A stretch of 64,000 nt of DNA from Clarkia xantiana subsp. parviflora (taxonomy: Eukaryota > Streptophyta > Magnoliopsida > Myrtales > Onagraceae): contig JAPTYO010000010.1 of the NCBI GenBank assembly GCA_036873135.1, positions 7,416,634 through 7,480,633 on the forward strand, in the 5' to 3' direction. Under the pieces are notes generated by a model, which had not been told where the DNA came from, did no database searches, and saw only the letters and a program-made list of their open reading frames with translations. This document shows, piece after piece, positions 59,127 through 64,000 of the stretch; position 1 is the stretch's first letter, and every line of letters begins with the position of its first letter. The translations under genes were made by a program, and so were the position numbers.

Positions 59127-62100
59127 TTTAATATTTAATTCTATTATGTTTGTTCCAATTGATATATGAAATCAGTAGCAACTAAAATTATTTTATGTGC
59201 ATGAATTATATTCCATAATATTAATTAATTATTTAAATGTCAATTTTTTTATTTACTCTGGTGGTGGTTTTCATTTAGGGTATGGATAAGGTTTATAGTA
59301 AACTTGACTAGGGGTTTAGTATTTTCACTATGCCTTAGTGGTTGTATTTTTTTAAAATTTAATATTTAATTCTATTATATTTGTTCCAATTGATATATGA
59401 AATCAGTAGCAACTAAAATTATTTTATGTGCATGAATTATATTCCATAATATTAATTAATTATTTAAATGTCCATTTTTTTTTATTTACTCTAGTGGTGG
59501 TTTTCATTTAGGCCTTAGGGTATGGATAAGGTTTACGGTAAACTTGACTAGGGGTTTAGTATTTCCACTATACCTTAGTAGTTGAATTTTTTTAAAATTT
59601 AATATTTAATTCTATTATATTTGTTCCAATTGATATATGAAATCAGTAGCAACTAAAATTATTTTATGTGCATGAATTATATTCCATAATATTAATTAAT
59701 TATTTAAATGTCATTTTTTTTATTTACTCTGGTGGTGGTTTTCATTTAGGGTATGGATAAGGTTTACAGTAAACTTGACTAGGGGTTTAGTATTTCCACT
59801 ATGCCTTAGTGGTTGAATATTTTTAATATTTAATATTTAATTCTATTATATTTGTTCCAATTGATATATGAAATCAGTAGCAACTAAAATTATTTTATGT
59901 GCATGAATTATATTCCATAATATTAATTAATTATTTAAATGTCCATTTTTTTATTTACTCTGGTGGTGGTTTTCATTTAGGGTATGGATAAGGTTTACAG
60001 TAAACTTGACTAGGGGTTTAGTATTTCCACTATGCCTTAGTGGTTGAATTTTTTTAAAATTTAATATTTAATTCTATTATATTTGTTCCAATTGATATAT
60101 GAAATCAGTAGCAACTAAAATTATTTTATGTGCATGAATTATATTCCATAATATTAATTAATTATTTAAATGTCATTTTTTTTATTTACTCTGGTGGTGG
60201 TTTTCATTTAGGGTATGGATAAGGTTTACAGTAAACTTGACTAGGGGTTTAGTATTTCCACTATGCCTTAGTGGTTGAATTTTTTTAAAATTTAAAATTT
60301 AATTCTATTATATTTGTTCCAATTGATATATGAAATCAGTAGCAACTAAAATTATTTTATGTGCATGAATTATATTCCATAATATTAATTAATTATTTAA
60401 ATGTCCATTTTTTTATTTACTCTGGTGGTGGTTTTCATTTAGGGTATGGATAAGGTTTACAGTAAACTTGACTAGGGGTTTAGTATTTCCACTATGCCTT
60501 AGTGGTTGAATTTTTTTAAAATTTAAAATTTAATTCTATTATATTTGTTCCAATTGATATATGAAATCAGTAGCAACTAAAATTATTTTATGTGCATGAA
60601 TTATATTCCATAATATTAATTAATTATTTAAATGTCATTTTTTATTTACTCTGGTGGTGGTTTTCATTTAGGGTATGGATAAGGTTTACAGTAAACTTGA
60701 CTAGGGGTTTAGTATTTCCACTATGCCTTAGTGATTGAATTTTTTTAAAATTTAAAATTTAATTCTATTATATTTGTTCCAATTGATATATGAAATCAGT
60801 AGCAACTAAAATTATTTTATGTGCATGAATTATATTCCATAATATTAATTAATTATTTAAATGTCATTTTTTTTATTTACTCTGGTGGTGGTTTTCATTT
60901 AGGGTATGGATAAGGTTTACAGTAAACTTGACTAGGGGTTTAGTATTTCCACTATGCCTTAGCGGTTGAATTTTTTTAAAATTTAATTCTATTATATTTG
61001 TTCCAATTGATATATGAAATCAGTAGTAACTAAAATTATTTTATGTGCATGAATTATATTCCATAATATTAATTAATTATTTAAATGTCCATTTTTTTAT
61101 TTACTCTGGTGGTGGTTTTCATTTAGGGTATGGATAAGGTTTACAGTAAACTTGACTAGGGGTTTAGTATTTCCACTATGCCTTAGTGGTTGAATTTTTT
61201 TAAAATTTAATTCTATTATATTTGTTCCAATTGATATATGAAATCAGTAGCAACTAAAATTATTTTATGTGCATGAATTATATTCCATAATATTAATTAA
61301 TTATTTAAATGTCATTTTTTTTATTTACTCTGGTGGTGGTTTTCATTTAAGGTATGGATAAGGTTTACAGTAAACTTGACTAGGGGTTTAGTATTTCCAC
61401 TATGCCTTAGTGGTTGAATTTTTTTAAAATTTAAAATTTAATTCTATTATATTTGTTCCAATTGATATATGAAATCAGTAGCAACTAAAATTATTTTATG
61501 TGCATGAATTATATTCCATAATATTAATTAATTATTTAAATGTCCATTTTTTTATTTACTCTGGTGGTGGTTTTCATTTAGGGTATGGATAAGGTTTACA
61601 GTAAACTTGACTAGGGGTTTAGTATTTCCACTATGCCTTAGTGGTTGAATTTTTTTAAAATTTAAAATTTAATTCTATTATATTTGTTCCAATTGATATA
61701 TGAAATCAGTAGCAACTAAAATTATTTTATGTGCATGAATTATATTCCATAATATTAATTAATTATTTAAATGTCATTTTTTTATTTACTCTGGTGGTGG
61801 TTTTCATTTAGGGTATGGATAAGGTTTACAGTAAACTTGACTAGGGGTTTAGTATTTCCACTATGCCTTAGTGGTTGAATTTTTTTAAAATTTAATTCTA
61901 TTATATTTGTTCCAATTGATATATGAAATCAGTAGCAACTAAAATTATTTTATGTGCATGAATTATATTCCATAATATTAATTAATTATTTAAATGTCAT
62001 TTTTTTTATTTACTCTGGTGGTGGTTTTCATTTAGGGTATGGATAAGGTTTACAGTAAACTTGACTAGGGGTTTAGTATTTCCACTATGCCTTAGTGGTT

Positions 62101-62573
62101 GAATTTTTTTAAAATTTAAAATTTAATTCTATTATATTTGCTTAAATTGATATATGAAATCAGTAGCAACTAAAATTATTTTATGTGCATGAATTATATT
62201 CCATAATATTAATTATTTAAATGTCCATTTTTTTATTTACTCTGGTGGTGGTTTTCATTTAGGGTATGGATAAGGTTTACAGTAAACTTGACTAGGGGTT
62301 TAGTATTTCCACTATGCCTTAGTGGTTGAATTTTTTTAAAATTTAATATTTAATTCTATTATATTTGTTCCAATTGATATATGAAATCAGTAGCAACTAA
62401 TATTATTTTATGTGCATGAATTATATTCCATAATATTAATTAATTATTTAAATGTCTATTTTTTATTTACTCTGGTGGTGATTTTCATTTAGGGTATGGA
62501 TAAGGTTTACAGTAAACTTGACTAGGGGTTTAGTATTTCCACTATGCCTTAGTGGTTGAATTTTTTTAATATT
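59127..62573. repeat. Tandem satellite array, 15 copies of a ~231-bp monomer
   Basis: The marker GATATATGAAATCAGTAG recurs at 59161, 59392, 59632, 59863, 60094, 60325, 60556, 60785, 61009, 61233, 61464, 61695, 61918, 62149 and 62376. Spacings are 231, 240, 231, 231, 231, 231, 231, 229, 224, 224, 231, 231, 223, 231 and 227. Monomers are very similar; length changes fall in the T-run before TTTACTCTGG and in an AATTTAAAATTTAA stretch. The first unit differs most, and the last one or two carry extra changes, as expected at array edges. Confidence 0.97.
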
Positions 62574-63459
62574 ATATTCCTTATCATTACTATTATAATA
62601 TATAATATAATCATATAAATTGATACCCTAAAATAATTGGGAAAAAATAACTTGATATTATTAATATATATTTATCCAAATAATGCCTAAGGTATACATC
62701 AATATAAGTGAATAGAAAAAAATTATTGGCTAGAATCGGTGATTTAAAAGAGAATTTAGTAAATTTGAACATAATTATACTAGAATAGAACTACGTATGC
62801 AGTTAATAAATAGTAAGATAACTTTTGCACACTCATGAAAATATAAATATATATATATATTAAATAAATGGGTAAAGAAGAGTCTTTATCTCTCTTACTT
62901 TTTGGTACGGTTATTGAAAAATAATCTTAAGAAAAGGGAAAAGAAGATTTTGTCCCTCTCTCCTGCTTATCTTCTTCATCTTCCTCATCAACCACGAGAA
63001 GAACATTAATGGCGAAGAACAAAAATAACAACATTTTTGTTTTCTTCATTGCAGTTCAAAATCTGACCATAAGGACAAGCAAGTAATCTCTTACATTATC
63101 ACATATTTTCAGAGGGGGCAAACTTAAGCAAGTCAATTTTTATAAAAAACTTATAAGTATCTATTTGAGCATTCATGGAGTTCAGGAGGGGCAATTGCCC
63201 CTTCTGGACCTTATATAGCTCCGTCCCTGTATGAAGCTCCGTCAAACTGGACTGACTACAGACTCAAAACGGAACGTATAGTAAACGGCAAGTTCAAACG
63301 TCACTTAAAACTTCACATCCGGTCTGGATAAATCTTCGAACCGTGGTCTAATTCACTTAAGTGATGTGATATGATGTGACAAGAACCACTAAACCGCATT
63401 TTTTCACTTTTTTAGTTATTTACAAGTTTGCCATTAAATACAGGCCTCTAATTGGTGGA
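62574..63459. other. Right interior of the satellite-bearing element
   Basis: AT-rich, no gene. 63173-63229 (GGGGCAATTGCCCCTTCTGG to AGCTCCGTCCCTG) looks like one end of an older hAT element, whose usual terminus is CAGGGRCGGAGC. Confidence 0.5.
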
Positions 63460-63510
63460 AATTAGGCCGCTTGAAACAGCGGCCGTTCCATAGTTTAGTC
63501 CACATCTTTT

Positions 63511-64000
63511 CGGCCGGTCAAGACATCTTTTTGGCAAAATTACACACACCTTTTCACATTACCCCACCAAAAAATTCACCTTTGCCCCTCCAAAGTCCAA
63601 ACACCACACTCCCTTCCACCCAGTACCACCGTCATCCACGACCAATTCTCCGATTAAGTTCACTCCCCGATTCCATCCCCGCCCACTACTTCGGCATTCC
63701 ATCAATTGTACCACTCAGTCTTTCTCAATGCCGACGGAACGGGTTCATTACGAAACTGGCACTGCCCATGCCGATCCCGTTCATCGCCAGTGCTCAGGCT
63801 TATTCAATCCACCTGCTTACTCAATTCGCCATTTCCACAACCCTACGATCCTCCAATCGGCCAACCTCTATATTTTACGCGTACTGCTCCAAACGGTTTC
63901 CATGATTCCATCCATCACTTTAAATTTCCAACCGTCTTCTCTAATGTACACATGTGTCCATACATTTGCCCAACCAACCATACTTTCACACCCAACACAA
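63511..64000. other. Right flank, no supported gene
   Basis: C-rich, low-G plus strand with a 144-codon open frame (63471-63905) that overlaps the element end. Composition (Pro/Ser/Thr/Leu) suggests a chance frame; it could be part of a gene continuing past the window. Confidence 0.35.

Larger units (their letters stand above)
58936..63501. mobile_element. Mutator-like element carrying a satellite array
   Basis: Inverted ends of about 40 bp: GGACTAAACTATGGAACGGC at 58936, with the complement ending at 63501. They are flanked on both sides by the perfect 9-bp duplication ACATCTTTT (58927-58935, 63502-63510). Each end also contains its own hairpin (GGCCGC TGTTTCA GCGGCC). The interior has no transposase; it is 15 tandem monomers (59127-62573) plus unique sequence on both sides. 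The 9-bp duplication points to the Mutator superfamily; the TIR is short for that group. Confidence 0.82.

Noticed and set aside
59127..62573. CRISPR-like regular repetition
   Set aside because: Units of ~231 bp without short repeat and unique spacers, in a plant genome; this is a satellite array.
63471..63905. 144-codon plus-strand frame at the right edge
   Set aside because: Starts inside the transposon end, Pro/Ser/Thr-rich from C-rich DNA, no motif; coding not supported.

Overview
The window is AT-rich nuclear DNA from a flowering plant, most likely a eudicot. Evidence: plant-specific gene families with GT-AG introns (SUT1-type sucrose transporter, A3-type cyclin, WPP-domain protein, SGPS-type secreted peptide), Ty1/copia elements with a plant-style tRNA-Met primer site, Helitrons, TTA-flanked MITEs and Mutator-like MITEs. 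Species cannot be named from the sequence.

Layout. 1-8006: minus-strand Ty1/copia element with long LTRs, broken by a stop codon, a frameshift and a Helitron-like insertion that removed the start of gag. 8022-9423: Helitron carrying a nested inverted-repeat element. 9430-11665 and 15030-19960: two diverged copies of a tandem duplication, each with private insertions (a MITE and a probable Gypsy LTR in or beside the first; a nested foldback element and a 1.15-kb TRIM-like LTR element in the second). 20465-22871: five-exon sucrose transporter gene. 23263-24534: Mutator-like MITE containing a hAT-like MITE. 25366-30323: non-autonomous copia derivative with identical 184-bp LTRs. 30330-38700: intergenic, with MULE-like MITEs, a 1.1-kb Helitron, a SINE-like tRNA-derived sequence and a perfect 119-bp duplication. 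38823-39062: secreted-peptide gene. 40120-40640: LINE RNase H remnant. 41887-42393: hAT MITE. 45248-45751 and 46878-48903: WPP-domain gene and cyclin A3 gene, both minus strand. 49409-50786: three TTA-flanked MITEs in a chain. 51600-52668: decayed copia fragment. 53288-58144: further MITEs and two solo LTRs. 58936-63501: a Mutator-like element, bounded by a 9-bp target duplication, whose interior is 15 tandem copies of a ~231-bp monomer.

The four genes are unrelated housekeeping or signalling genes and form no pathway. The window is mainly a record of transposon insertion. Because so many insertions still have matching target-site duplications, their nesting order can be read directly. The most unusual object is the satellite array inside a Mutator-like element at the right end.
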